From a virus, in the IMG/VR virus record IMGVR_UViG_3300009413_000074, positions 1-25,409 of that record: a stretch of DNA of 25,409 nucleotides; one strand, given 5' to 3'. The notes beneath the pieces are model-generated. The model was not told the DNA's origin. It did no database searches and saw nothing but the letters and a program-made list of their open reading frames with translations. This document shows, piece after piece, positions 1-8,038 of the stretch; the stretch's first letter is position 1; the number at the start of each line of letters is the position of its first letter. The translations under genes and the position numbers were made by a program.

Positions 1-16
1 AGCACTCACATCTGAA

Positions 17-403
17 CTACCCATTAATTGCCTTCCCTGCTATACTTGATTCATATTTCTGAGATTCATCAGTTTTCTGTTCAACAGTAATTTGATTAGA
101 GTTGTGACTTACCTTAAAAGTCATATATATATTTGCAGAATGAACAAAGAATTCTTTCCATGCAGTAATCACATTGTCTTTATCATGTGACCTAATTAGT
201 ATTTGCGTAGAAGAATGTGCAGAAAGAATTGGCTTTAATTCTCTTATATCTCTACAATAACTATCTTTACATATCAAAGTAATTATATTAGGCTTAGGAA
301 AGGGACACTCTTCATATAAAACTTCTACAGATTCTCCTTGCCGAATAAGTTCTACCATTTCTTCTATAGTTATCTCTAGAAAACCATCATCTTTATCAGT
401 CAT
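17..403 (-). CDS. Hypothetical protein in distal tail region (128 aa)
   Basis: No family is recognised. The frame is open further upstream, but the ATG at 403 is preferred. It lies two bases after the stop of the preceding tail gene and has a GGATGG ribosome-binding-like stretch just upstream, while the longer version would begin with an odd Cys-rich segment that is really the overlapping tail gene read in another frame. The protein starts MTDKDDGFLEITIEEMVELI, is acidic at the N terminus, and has several beta-strand-like stretches with no signal peptide or membrane segment. Its position after the hub and tail-tip genes suggests a minor tail or tail-assembly role, which is inference only. The gene ends with TAG at 17-19, so the next gene of the operon lies outside the window. 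Confidence 0.7.
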   Translation of the reverse strand: MTDKDDGFLEITIEEMVELIRQGESVEVLYEECPFPKPNIITLICKDSYCRDIRELKPILSAHSSTQILIRSHDKDNVITAWKEFFVHSANIYMTFKVSHNSNQITVEQKTDESQKYESSIAGKAING

Positions 404-405
404 AC

Positions 406-1236
406 TTACCATCCTACACAACCAATGGTATTTACAGGAGCAGCAGCAGTACCAAGAGCAGTACCCCATACACTGATTGTAGTTATAGATATTTCCTCAT
501 TAAGTAGCTCTAATTTTTCTCCATCTGCTAACCTACCATCATAGTCAGCTGGAGGATCAGCACCATCTAATGCCTCATTAATTTTAAAAAATATTTGTGT
601 TCCTGTATTATTAGTTAACATTACTATTGTAACAGCACTTGAAAACGTTAATGTTACAGGAGTGCTATTAAAGAATGTTCCAGTGGCAGCAATACTTGCT
701 CCAGATTTAATAGCCACGTCAAGACTCCTATCAAATATTATATACCAATATATTGTTAATCGCTCTGAGGAAGTTTTAGTAATATTAACTGCTACCCTTG
801 CCCATAAATTACCTGAATCAGCAGCTGAAAGTAAAGCTAGTTCTCTTATTGTAGCATTAGCTTCAGTAGTAGCAAATTGAACAACAAACCTAGCAGTATA
901 TAGAGATCGAATAGACTTAGAGTCAACTGCTTTAGCATCATTAGAACCGTTATACTGAGATACTGTTTCAAGATCAGTATCATCAGCAGCAGGAGTAGTA
1001 GTACCTGTACCAACTCCTATAAATCCAGGAAAAGTAACAGAACCACCAGTAATAGCTGAAGCTAGTTCCTCTCTGGTTTTGTTAACTAATATATTCTCTT
1101 GTCCACCAGAATTTTTAAGCTCACCAGTTTCTATATCAGTTAAAAGCCAACGTACATACCCTTTAGGTTCCATTGATTCTTTAATTGCACCACGAGAACC
1201 CGGAAGCATTAATTTGCTATTAGGATTCATCTTCAT
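406..1236 (-). CDS. Putative distal tail / receptor-binding-region protein (276 aa)
   Basis: The protein looks like a virion structural protein: Thr/Ala/Gly-rich, with no catalytic motif, and with beta-rich segments such as GFIGVGTGTTTPAADDTDLE (roughly residues 70-90) typical of phage tail-tip proteins. I chose the ATG at 1236, two bases after the stop of the 86-residue gene, with GGGG six bases upstream and GGAGG further upstream. A TTG at 1248 would add four residues but sits only three bases from GGAGG. It lies downstream of the hub-like gene, where siphoviruses usually encode distal tail, baseplate upper or receptor-binding parts. The exact role cannot be decided from sequence alone. Confidence 0.75.
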   Translation of the reverse strand: MKMNPNSKLMLPGSRGAIKESMEPKGYVRWLLTDIETGELKNSGGQENILVNKTREELASAITGGSVTFPGFIGVGTGTTTPAADDTDLETVSQYNGSNDAKAVDSKSIRSLYTARFVVQFATTEANATIRELALLSAADSGNLWARVAVNITKTSSERLTIYWYIIFDRSLDVAIKSGASIAATGTFFNSTPVTLTFSSAVTIVMLTNNTGTQIFFKINEALDGADPPADYDGRLADGEKLELLNEEISITTISVWGTALGTAAAPVNTIGCVGW

Positions 1237-1238
1237 AT

Positions 1239-1499
1239 TTAACCCCAACTACCTCCTTCGCTCCAAACTCCTTGTATATTATCTAATGCTAAGTGATGTG
1301 AAACTCCAGATTGTCCCCATAAAGTCTTATTAGTAGCAGTAGTTAATACAGTAAAGAAATCTTCTTTTAATGTCATTCTATCCTGCTTATGAGATGATTT
1401 AGAAAGAGGCTTGTTTTCTTCTTTAACGGTTCTTTGAAACACCTCAGTATAAAGAATACCTAGCAACCTTGCAAGTTCTATTTCATCTTCTCCAGGCAT
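1239..1499 (-). CDS. Small hypothetical tail-region protein (86 aa)
   Basis: This is a compact reading frame between the hub-like gene and a tail-tip gene. It starts one base after the upstream stop (TAA T ATG), so translation is probably coupled; only a weak purine stretch serves as ribosome binding site. The first 25 residues (MPGEDEIELARLLGILYTEV) look helical and the middle is Lys/Ser-rich. Its last bases carry the GGAGG and GGGG runs that probably serve the next gene. No domain is recognised. The tight packing and conserved strand argue that it is a real gene. Confidence 0.7.
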   Translation of the reverse strand: MPGEDEIELARLLGILYTEVFQRTVKEENKPLSKSSHKQDRMTLKEDFFTVLTTATNKTLWGQSGVSHHLALDNIQGVWSEGGSWG

Positions 1500-1500
1500 A

Positions 1501-2922
1501 TTAAAAAGCTATTCCATAAGGTAAGTTAGAATATACTATATTGCTTTGAATAATTGTGTCTGATAAGTTATTACTAGTATCTGGAGTCAAAACTATTTTA
1601 GTCACAGAGATTACAAACATAGACTCTGACTGAAGTTTGTGCGAATCCCATTTGCGTTGAAACACTTGTCCAGCTTGCCAGCCTTTAGTCCATGATGAAA
1701 ATGAGCCACGCCTTAATATTGTAGACTTTTTTGCTCTTAATAATTGAATAACATGTTCAGCATCATCTAAATTTTTAAATCTCATTCCAGAAGTTTGAGA
1801 ATACATAAACTGATGTTTTCCATCTCCTCCTGTACGACGTGCTAATTCATCAACTGCTGCAAAGTCAGGACCTTCTAAATCATCTGTTATTACATATTTA
1901 TAAGTTACTTTAATTATATCAGTATCAGCCACAGCATTGGCAGATGCAAATCTTACATACGATCCTTGGTCTTTAACATATATAAATACATCTGTTGCTC
2001 CACCTGTCCCATCAGCAGTTTGACCATCTACATCTTCATATTTAAATGTTTGATTTACATCTCCTCCTCCAGTATCTTTAGAAACACTTGTAACACCTAA
2101 AAATCCATATGGAGTACGTGGCAGCATGAATATCTTATTAGTTTCACTTAAATGATCAAGACCCTGAGAACCTAAAAACTTATTTGTCTCAGATTCAGTA
2201 GATTGAAGTTTTATATCTCTTAAGATTATTTCTGATGCTACACCATCAATGCTTTCTAGCTCTTTCCAATCAAAATATTCAGTAATATCATTATTTAAAT
2301 CTAAAGTTAGTAAATTTAAATGTGTAGCTTGTGACGTATTTAATATTTTAAAATATACTTTCTTATCAAAATCAATCCACCATTGCATACCAGTAGATTG
2401 AGCTATCATGTCAAATGCTTGAGATGGTACTATTTTATCAAATGTGAAAGCTGCTAAGATAGCTCCATCAGTCACATTTTCAACATTATCTTTAAAGAAT
2501 GAATAATGTATATCAGAATCACTTTTACCATGTAAATCTGTGAGGATATCTTTAACTGTTTGTCCAGCAGCTTGTGAAGCGTAAAACTCATTAACCAATC
2601 TACGATTTAAAAAATATACATAGTCTTGACAAGTACAAAGTATTTCAACAACATTTCTCTCAACGCCAAATCTCCTTTCAATAGAAGTTAAAACACCTCC
2701 AAATTCTATAGTAGATCCATCTTTAAATATTACTTCATTTCCAGGTTCTGGTTCTTCTATATCTTGGTTTACAATTACTAGAGTAAACTCCATAGTATCA
2801 GCAGCTATCTGTACACTATTTTGAATTACAATAGTAGAAAAGTCAACATAGGGAAGATAAGAAGCAGGGCTATTAGCTCCCTGGGATGTAGCCGGTACTC
2901 CTATTGTTAATGTTAATGCCAT
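1501..2922 (-). CDS. Baseplate hub / tail-associated structural protein (473 aa)
   Basis: Gene order (directly after the tape measure) and composition fit a tail hub (gp27/Tal-like) protein. The N-terminal third has the pattern seen in hub proteins: a beta-rich domain with a segment like FTLVIVNQDIEEPEPGNEV (about residues 46-64), followed by GGVLTSIERR, where a coordinate-frame-like beta domain passes into a second domain. The middle region, with QTVKDILTDLHGK and FDMIAQSTGMQWWIDFDKKV, is typical of proteins that ring the tail tip. I see no lysozyme or peptidase motif. It starts at ATG 2922 with GGAT a few bases upstream, after a 127-base intergenic region full of dyads. Confidence 0.75.
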   Translation of the reverse strand: MALTLTIGVPATSQGANSPASYLPYVDFSTIVIQNSVQIAADTMEFTLVIVNQDIEEPEPGNEVIFKDGSTIEFGGVLTSIERRFGVERNVVEILCTCQDYVYFLNRRLVNEFYASQAAGQTVKDILTDLHGKSDSDIHYSFFKDNVENVTDGAILAAFTFDKIVPSQAFDMIAQSTGMQWWIDFDKKVYFKILNTSQATHLNLLTLDLNNDITEYFDWKELESIDGVASEIILRDIKLQSTESETNKFLGSQGLDHLSETNKIFMLPRTPYGFLGVTSVSKDTGGGDVNQTFKYEDVDGQTADGTGGATDVFIYVKDQGSYVRFASANAVADTDIIKVTYKYVITDDLEGPDFAAVDELARRTGGDGKHQFMYSQTSGMRFKNLDDAEHVIQLLRAKKSTILRRGSFSSWTKGWQAGQVFQRKWDSHKLQSESMFVISVTKIVLTPDTSNNLSDTIIQSNIVYSNLPYGIAF

Positions 2923-3049
2923 TTCACATCCGTTGCATGTTTAGTTAGGAACCGCCAAAAATGGTTTTTCTAGGCCGTTTAATAGGGTTCAACCCAGGTT
3001 TAGGTAGATACCATCGGTCATGGTATCAAACGTCCACAAAAACGTTTTC
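2923..3049 (-). other. Intergenic region with clustered dyads
   Basis: One of the few real gaps between late genes, lying after the tape measure and before the hub gene. It holds a perfect 8-bp inverted repeat with a 5-base loop at 3007-3027 (GATACCAT / ATGGTATC), GGGTTCAACCC at 2985-2995, AAAAATGGTTTTT at 2957-2969 and AAAAACGTTTT at 3038-3048. None is followed by a convincing T tract on the minus strand, so I do not call a Rho-independent terminator. No good -35/-10 pair was found. A regulatory or RNA-processing role is possible. Confidence 0.45.
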
Positions 3050-5539
3050 CTACGCAACTAACGGCGCTCCAGAAAATGTTCCACCCCTAGTAATTCCTTT
3101 CAAGATAGCTCCTGCTGCTGTCCTACCAGCAACTTGTGGGTCGTTAGAGAAACCTCCACTCACGTTGACATTAATACTTATACTATTAGAGGTTCTACTT
3201 GAACCAGTGAAACCTTTATTCATACCAATCATAAGTCCTTCAGTAATATTCTGACCTAATCCCATCATTAATTTAGAAGGAGAATTAAGACCAAAGAAAT
3301 TCTTTATTACTCCTGGTATGATATCAATTTGACTAGTTAACCATCTGACAAAATCTCCCCATCTTCCACTAACACCATTCCATAGACCTTGAACAATTTG
3401 AACTCCAAAGCTAAACATGTCAGGAAGTATCATCTTAGCTACATTTACTAATCCATTAAAGCTATCCCTCCACCTCCCAACAATAAATTCAAGTAAAACA
3501 GTACCAACCTTCTTAGTAAAACCTACTATACCATCAACCATTAAATTCCATCCACCTTGGAGAATACCGCCTAATCTATTGGTTGCAAAGTTAAATAACC
3601 TTACTAATGTAACTTCAAATAACTTTTTAATAGCTGCATGAACTAACCTTGTAAAACCTACTATATCATCAACCATTGCACTCCATGCATTTGATAGTAT
3701 TTCACCTGATTTACTCATAGCACTTACAAAAAGATCCGGTATTGTCTCTGTAAATGTATTTTTTACAAGTTCAATAACTTTCTTTCCAGGTTCTATAAAA
3801 GGCTTAAGAAACATATTAAATGCAATTTTGTGCATTATTCTAGTAGGTGCCATGAATAAATCATCAAGTATTGCCCCGGTACCTTGAAGTATATTTGTTA
3901 AACCTTTCTTCCAATCACCTTCAGCAAGTGATACAAATCCGATAGCTAATTTCATCCATGCTGATTGGAAACCTTGCCACCAATTTCCAGCACTTGCAGC
4001 AGGCCCACTTATTACTTCTCTAAATGCATTGTTTAACTCATTCATTTGCCTTTTCTTGATACCAAGTTCACTTTTATCAAACCTTTGAAACTGTTCATCT
4101 AGCTCTTCAGCAGAAAAACCTAATTCATTAAGTATTTGGTCAAGAGTCTTTCCTTCGTCAAGTAAACTAATAAACTTGTCTATTAATTCATCTGAGCTTT
4201 TAACTCCTTTCACTAACCCTACATCTGCTAATGCTAGCAATTTACCAAACGTATCAAACTCTTCATTTAATGGCCCTGTCTTTTCTATCAAAGCAGCTAA
4301 TTCAAATTTAGTAAGATCATTAATTTTCAAACCATATTTCTCTACTAAAACTCTAGCAGCATCAAGAGCTAAACCTGAAGCTTCTGTAGAACCAGTCAAG
4401 ATAAAGAATTTATCTGAAAGTGATTGCAATCTTAAACCTTCAGCTATTAATCCCTTGAAGCCAATTCCTATTGCACCTACAGCTGCTAAAGCTCCAGCTA
4501 CAGCAAGTGACAGCTTTAAGAATCCAGAGAATTGTAGAAAGATTAAGCTAAAAGCTAACCCAGTAACATTTCTCTGTAAGAGAGACATTGCTATCATTGC
4601 ACCTTGAGAAGCAGATGACAGCTGACGCATACGAGTAGCGGCACCATCACTCACATCTGTCATCATTTGAAAGCCACCTGCGGGGGCTCCAGCTTTTCGA
4701 GCCTCTTGCTCTGTAATCCGCAATTGATTAGAAAAGGAAATAAGTTCACCAGATGTAATTTTTAAACTGGTACTAAATTTCGGATGGACACTTTGAGACA
4801 AAGTATCTAATTGATTTGCCATTTTAAGGATTGTTCCGCTAGAAGCACCACCTATAATGCTAAATCTAGTTAAAGAATCAGCTAGTTTTTGTGTTTCATT
4901 ATGAGCTAAACGTTGGGAATCAGACAGACTTAAATTAGAATTACTAAGTCTCCTCGCATCACCTTCAGCTGTTTTCATTTGGGCAGAAGCTTGTATTAAT
5001 CTATTTGATAAATCCGATATTTGTGCAGAAGCTGCACTTCCAGTATTTTGAGAAAACAGTTGTAATGTTTGAGATAAAGATGATAATCTAGCAGATGTAA
5101 TTTGACCAGTTGCTCCTACTGACCTAATAGATTCTGCCACATCAAAGAATGCCTTAGCAGTAGACTTGTTTGCTTCAGTAAGATTCAAACCTAAGTTCAA
5201 TAGTATACCTTGTTCAGAAGTTAACTGCACAGTTGCTTCTGTTAAGCCTGTAACATCTGTTCCAAGAGTTTTCAGAGCGGAAGCTGCTTCTAAAATAGTG
5301 CGTTGTAAAAAGGAAGCCTGAGCATTAATTTGCTCTATAGAAGATTCAAATCCTCTAAACTGAGACATTCTAGAAGCTGCATTAACCAAACTATCCATTC
5401 CAGTGCCAACACGGTTAAGCGAAGGAGCTAACTGAGAAGAAGTTTGAATTAACTTACTTGAAGCAGTATTCATTTCTTCAAGCACAGGTACAGCATTACC
5501 ACCTGCACTAAACATCATTCTAAATAAGCCAAAAGCCAT
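3050..5539 (-). CDS. Tape measure protein (829 aa)
   Basis: This protein sets tail length and is ejected through the tail. It is the longest tail gene, placed after the chaperone and neck genes and before the hub, as is standard. The first 300 residues are Ser/Ala/Gln-rich and helical or coiled-coil. A long hydrophobic stretch follows at about 311-365, typical of tape measure membrane segments. Spaced Trp motifs recur near the C terminus (AWSAMVDDIVGFT about 618-630, GWNLMVDGIVGFT about 663-675, then GRWRDSF and GLWNGV). The segment SPSKLMMGLGQNITEGLMIG near 754 matches the conserved C-terminal part of many siphovirus tape measures. No lysozyme or peptidase domain was seen. A TAGG site precedes the ATG. 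Confidence 0.95.
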   Translation of the reverse strand: MAFGLFRMMFSAGGNAVPVLEEMNTASSKLIQTSSQLAPSLNRVGTGMDSLVNAASRMSQFRGFESSIEQINAQASFLQRTILEAASALKTLGTDVTGLTEATVQLTSEQGILLNLGLNLTEANKSTAKAFFDVAESIRSVGATGQITSARLSSLSQTLQLFSQNTGSAASAQISDLSNRLIQASAQMKTAEGDARRLSNSNLSLSDSQRLAHNETQKLADSLTRFSIIGGASSGTILKMANQLDTLSQSVHPKFSTSLKITSGELISFSNQLRITEQEARKAGAPAGGFQMMTDVSDGAATRMRQLSSASQGAMIAMSLLQRNVTGLAFSLIFLQFSGFLKLSLAVAGALAAVGAIGIGFKGLIAEGLRLQSLSDKFFILTGSTEASGLALDAARVLVEKYGLKINDLTKFELAALIEKTGPLNEEFDTFGKLLALADVGLVKGVKSSDELIDKFISLLDEGKTLDQILNELGFSAEELDEQFQRFDKSELGIKKRQMNELNNAFREVISGPAASAGNWWQGFQSAWMKLAIGFVSLAEGDWKKGLTNILQGTGAILDDLFMAPTRIMHKIAFNMFLKPFIEPGKKVIELVKNTFTETIPDLFVSAMSKSGEILSNAWSAMVDDIVGFTRLVHAAIKKLFEVTLVRLFNFATNRLGGILQGGWNLMVDGIVGFTKKVGTVLLEFIVGRWRDSFNGLVNVAKMILPDMFSFGVQIVQGLWNGVSGRWGDFVRWLTSQIDIIPGVIKNFFGLNSPSKLMMGLGQNITEGLMIGMNKGFTGSSRTSNSISINVNVSGGFSNDPQVAGRTAAGAILKGITRGGTFSGAPLVA

Positions 5540-5546
5540 AATTAAC

Positions 5547-6164
5547 CTACTTTAAAGAAATGAATCTTCCACCAGGCCCACGAGCAGATATCTGACCTGT
5601 TCTTGGATTAGTATAAATGTTAACCAAGTTATCCATTATCTTTTGAGACTCTTCTTCTGAAATAGCCTCAGCTAATGATGTTAAGCCTGCAACTTCACCA
5701 TCTGGAGGAGTTAATACAAATATGCTACTTAATATAGGATGTGGGTTTATACCACGAGTGCGTATGCTATTTGCTATCCTAAACCCATCTGCACCAGCTC
5801 CAAGCTTAACATTAGCCCATTCAACTATTGGAGCAGATAAAACATTTGGACTTGGTGCAGCACCAAACTCTAGAACTTTCCAATATATCGGAAGTCTAGC
5901 AGCTTGTGGGCCAGTTGGGTCTAAAACTAATGACATAGTAGGGTCATCATCAGAGCCACCTTGCTCTATCTTAACACTCTGTTCATAAGTTCCAGTATAT
6001 CTGATATTTTGTGTTAATATTTCACTCTGAATAACATTACGATACCTAGTCATTATACTTCTTAATAACAAAGATTTAGCAGATGGAATTGAGTTTAAGA
6101 GACTTCTCAAACCACTATTTAGTTTTACTAAATCCTCAAAGTTATATGTAAATTGAACAGGCAT
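5547..6164 (-). CDS. Neck / tail-completion protein, HK97 gp10-like (205 aa)
   Basis: The layout matches HK97 gp10-like tail-completion proteins: a helical N terminus, a YTGTYEQSVKIEQ strand, then a P-x-YWKVLEFGAAP segment (about residues 110-125), an APIVEWANVK helix and an INPHPILSSIF segment. These proteins act in the neck connecting head and tail. The ATG overlaps the stop of the -1 frameshift extension of the tail chaperone (TAATG) and has no clear ribosome binding site, so its translation may depend on ribosomes that finish the frameshifted product. Its position between the chaperone and the tape measure is unusual, because those two are normally adjacent. The family assignment is by pattern and moderately secure. 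Confidence 0.75.
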   Translation of the reverse strand: MPVQFTYNFEDLVKLNSGLRSLLNSIPSAKSLLLRSIMTRYRNVIQSEILTQNIRYTGTYEQSVKIEQGGSDDDPTMSLVLDPTGPQAARLPIYWKVLEFGAAPSPNVLSAPIVEWANVKLGAGADGFRIANSIRTRGINPHPILSSIFVLTPPDGEVAGLTSLAEAISEEESQKIMDNLVNIYTNPRTGQISARGPGGRFISLK

Positions 6165-6801
6165 TATAGTTGTGACTTAATATCAGATAGTGCATCTTTC
6201 ATTTTAGATGCTTTGTTTCGAGATTCATTCATAGCACTTAATCTATCAATATCCCAATATCTAATATTCTCTCTTACATCCCAAGGAGTGGTATTAAACT
6301 GTTCCGCTATAAAGATATCCCAATACTCTTGTCCTACCCAACTGAATCTTCCTGGATTTGGTTTTCTTCCGTTGACGACTGCGATAAAGTATTGGTCAAG
6401 CTCGCTACCCCTTGAGATAAAAAATCAGAGCCAGTTGGGTCTTTTTGAATTGTTGCTACTATATAAGTCATATAGTAACCTGGAATTTCCATCCATATGC
6501 CTTCTTCAGCAGACGGTATAGGTAAAGGTTCTCCAGATTTTTCATGTTTAGAATGGTAAACCAAGTTCCAACCTGTAATTAATTGAAGAATCCATTCAAA
6601 CTCAGCTTCACCTTTACTTAAGGCATCAGCCATAGTTGCAGTTTCACCTAATGCCATGACTTTTGTATTAAATAACTTATGTTTCCTCATAAATGCTTGA
6701 CCTTCTTTGTAAGGCAAGAGGCCAGGACGACTATAAGTTACCCACAAATCTGGAGCACCAACTTGTTCTAATGTAAAAGTTTGGTCATCTGAGTAGCTCA
6801 T
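6164..6801 (-). CDS. Tail assembly chaperone, -1 frameshift fusion (gpGT-like, about 212 aa)
   Basis: Below the slippery site the -1 frame stays open for about 250 bases and ends at 6164-6166. It encodes clearly protein-like sequence: GSELDQYFIAVVNGRKPNPG, then FSWVGQEYWDIFIAEQFNTT and a charged helical tail ending DALSDIKSQL. There is no start codon with a ribosome binding site for it as a free-standing gene. A YWD-containing extension reached by frameshifting is the hallmark of the lambda-like G/GT chaperone system. In the family both forms are needed in a fixed ratio for tail assembly. The product was assembled by joining the 5' part of the zero frame to this frame at 6418-6424. Confidence 0.85.
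6334..6801 (-). CDS. Tail assembly chaperone, zero-frame product (gpG-like, 155 aa)
   Basis: This is the short product of the chaperone pair that loads onto the tape measure during tail assembly. It begins MSYSDDQTFTLEQVGAPDLW, a beta-type start, has a helical middle (ATMADALSKGEAEFEWILQL) and an acidic Ser/Gln-rich tail. It lies shortly upstream of the tape measure, the classical place for this gene. The ATG overlaps the end of the MerR-like gene by 17 bases and is preceded by AAGGAG about 11-12 bases upstream. A slippery heptamer near its 3' end (6418-6424) lets part of the ribosomes enter the -1 frame and make the longer form. Confidence 0.85.
   Translation of the reverse strand: MSYSDDQTFTLEQVGAPDLWVTYSRPGLLPYKEGQAFMRKHKLFNTKVMALGETATMADALSKGEAEFEWILQLITGWNLVYHSKHEKSGEPLPIPSAEEGIWMEIPGYYMTYIVATIQKDPTGSDFLSQGVASLTNTLSQSSTEENQIQEDSVG
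6418..6424 (-). promoter_or_regulatory. Programmed -1 frameshift site T TTT TTA
   Basis: On the minus strand, zero-frame codons GAT TTT TTA TCT give the heptamer T TTT TTA, a perfect X XXY YYZ site and the same heptamer as the HIV-1 gag-pol site. The -1 frame is blocked by a TGA just upstream of the heptamer, is open through it, and continues into the chaperone extension. Both tRNAs can re-pair fully after slipping. I did not find an obvious strong stem-loop directly downstream by eye, and no internal Shine-Dalgarno stimulator was identified. Confidence 0.85.
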
Positions 6802-7138
6802 CTAAATTTTCTCTCCTTGTGATTATTATACCCTTATTTGTATAGAATGTCAATCTGTACTTTCCGTTATATTCTTTAGGTTTCTCTACTATATATCTAT
6901 ATACATTAAAAGAGTTTCCTTCTATTGTATATATGAATATAATATCTCCTATTAACCTACTAAACTTATTACATAATTCCTTTATATCATTTATAATTTC
7001 TAAATCGTAACCATAATGAATGCCTTCTTGTTGTAATTTTGGAAGTAGACCAACTGACCTCCAGTATCGTAAAGTTCTTATCCCTAAATCATATCCATCC
7101 CCATTAAGTAAGTCAACTATTTCTGATTGAGATAACAT
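6785..7138 (-). CDS. MerR-like winged-helix DNA-binding protein (117 aa)
   Basis: The first 60 residues resemble the MerR-type winged helix: SEIVDLLNGDG (first helices), IRTLRYWRSVGLLPKL (about residues 22-37, close to the MerR signature RTLRYYexxGLL), then a GIHYGYD wing in place of the usual GYRxY and a helical DIKELCNKF stretch. The C-terminal half is beta-rich (YTIEGNSFNVYRYIVEKPKE) and is not a MerR effector domain I recognise. It starts immediately after the TAA of the glycosyltransferase gene, with only a weak ribosome binding site. A transcription-factor-like gene in a tail operon is unexpected: it could regulate late genes or be a DNA-binding assembly factor. Confidence 0.7.
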   Translation of the reverse strand: MLSQSEIVDLLNGDGYDLGIRTLRYWRSVGLLPKLQQEGIHYGYDLEIINDIKELCNKFSRLIGDIIFIYTIEGNSFNVYRYIVEKPKEYNGKYRLTFYTNKGIIITRRENLDELLR

Positions 7139-8038
7139 TTACATCTTAATAGTTTTAACTTGGTCTTCACCTATCTCTTCCTTTTCATCAAATAGTTCTT
7201 GTGCTATTGCATCCATTGGAACACGTTTCTCAAAGATGTGACTATATCTTTCTTTATTCATTGCTACTCTAGCTTCATACGACATACTATCTGGACGTGT
7301 AGGAGGAGTTAAAGTGTGTAAAATAGAACTTGTATCTATATGTACAGTATGCTCCCATATGGCAAATCTTTCATAGAATATACCTTCTGTATCCGAATCA
7401 ACAAACTTAACTCCTGGCAATTGCAATAAAGAAGTTTTAATCAATAATGCAGACATAGAAGCCCACTTCTGATTATATACTCCAGAGTTTTTTTCTCTAA
7501 AAGGCCCACCTAACATTTCTCCACTTTTACTATCCATAACCATTGGAGTTATCATAGGTACGTTAAATTCTATAAGATCCACTAAAAGATTAGGTTCAGG
7601 CATAGCATCATTATCAATAAAGAATGTAAATTGTAGACCACTTTTAATAGCGTTCATTGCTCCATGTTCACGAGCAGATGCTACCGATGGATTTGGGAAA
7701 GCACCAAACCAAACTGGAAACTCTTCAAATGATACTTTGTATCCTCTCTTTTGAGTATAGATACACATATCTTTAACTAATTGTTCACAGTCGATTCCTT
7801 TTTTTTCATCTCTCTTCCAACGATTTCCAACTGCTACTATATAAACAGAACCAGGACTTGCATGAGGCCAGCTATAATGATCTTGTTCAAAGTATCTGTC
7901 TTTCTCTAAATCATTACTAAATGTAATTCTCTTTAAGCAATCTCCATTATGGTTTTGTATAATGTCAACACCGTCCTCTCCTTCCTTACTAGCCATTAAC
8001 ATTTTATGATAAACAGTATCTTTATTATAATCCGTCAT
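7139..8038 (-). CDS. GT-A-type glycosyltransferase, paralog A (299 aa)
   Basis: This is likely a nucleotide-sugar glycosyltransferase. It has a strand-helix N-terminal part (SPGSVYIVAVGNRW, about 61-74), a hydrophobic strand ending in the DxD-type motif IDNDAMP (D142 and D144) that in GT-A enzymes binds metal and sugar nucleotide, then GGPFREKNSGVYNQKW and a C-terminal TPPTRPDS ... KERY segment. The same blocks in the same order occur in the next upstream gene and at 17121-18002, so the three are paralogs. It overlaps the end of paralog B by 14 bases, and GAGG precedes its ATG. The target is unknown: virion protein glycosylation fits the setting best; DNA or host-surface modification are alternatives. 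Confidence 0.75.
   Translation of the reverse strand: MTDYNKDTVYHKMLMASKEGEDGVDIIQNHNGDCLKRITFSNDLEKDRYFEQDHYSWPHASPGSVYIVAVGNRWKRDEKKGIDCEQLVKDMCIYTQKRGYKVSFEEFPVWFGAFPNPSVASAREHGAMNAIKSGLQFTFFIDNDAMPEPNLLVDLIEFNVPMITPMVMDSKSGEMLGGPFREKNSGVYNQKWASMSALLIKTSLLQLPGVKFVDSDTEGIFYERFAIWEHTVHIDTSSILHTLTPPTRPDSMSYEARVAMNKERYSHIFEKRVPMDAIAQELFDEKEEIGEDQVKTIKM

Noticed and set aside
1-16. Start of a further leftward gene (GTG near position 9)
   Set aside because: Too few bases and no ribosome binding site to support it.
4176-4607. Plus-strand frames opposite the tape measure, tail tube, capsid and beta-helix genes
   Set aside because: They are antisense shadows of clearly coding minus-strand genes, without ribosome binding sites.
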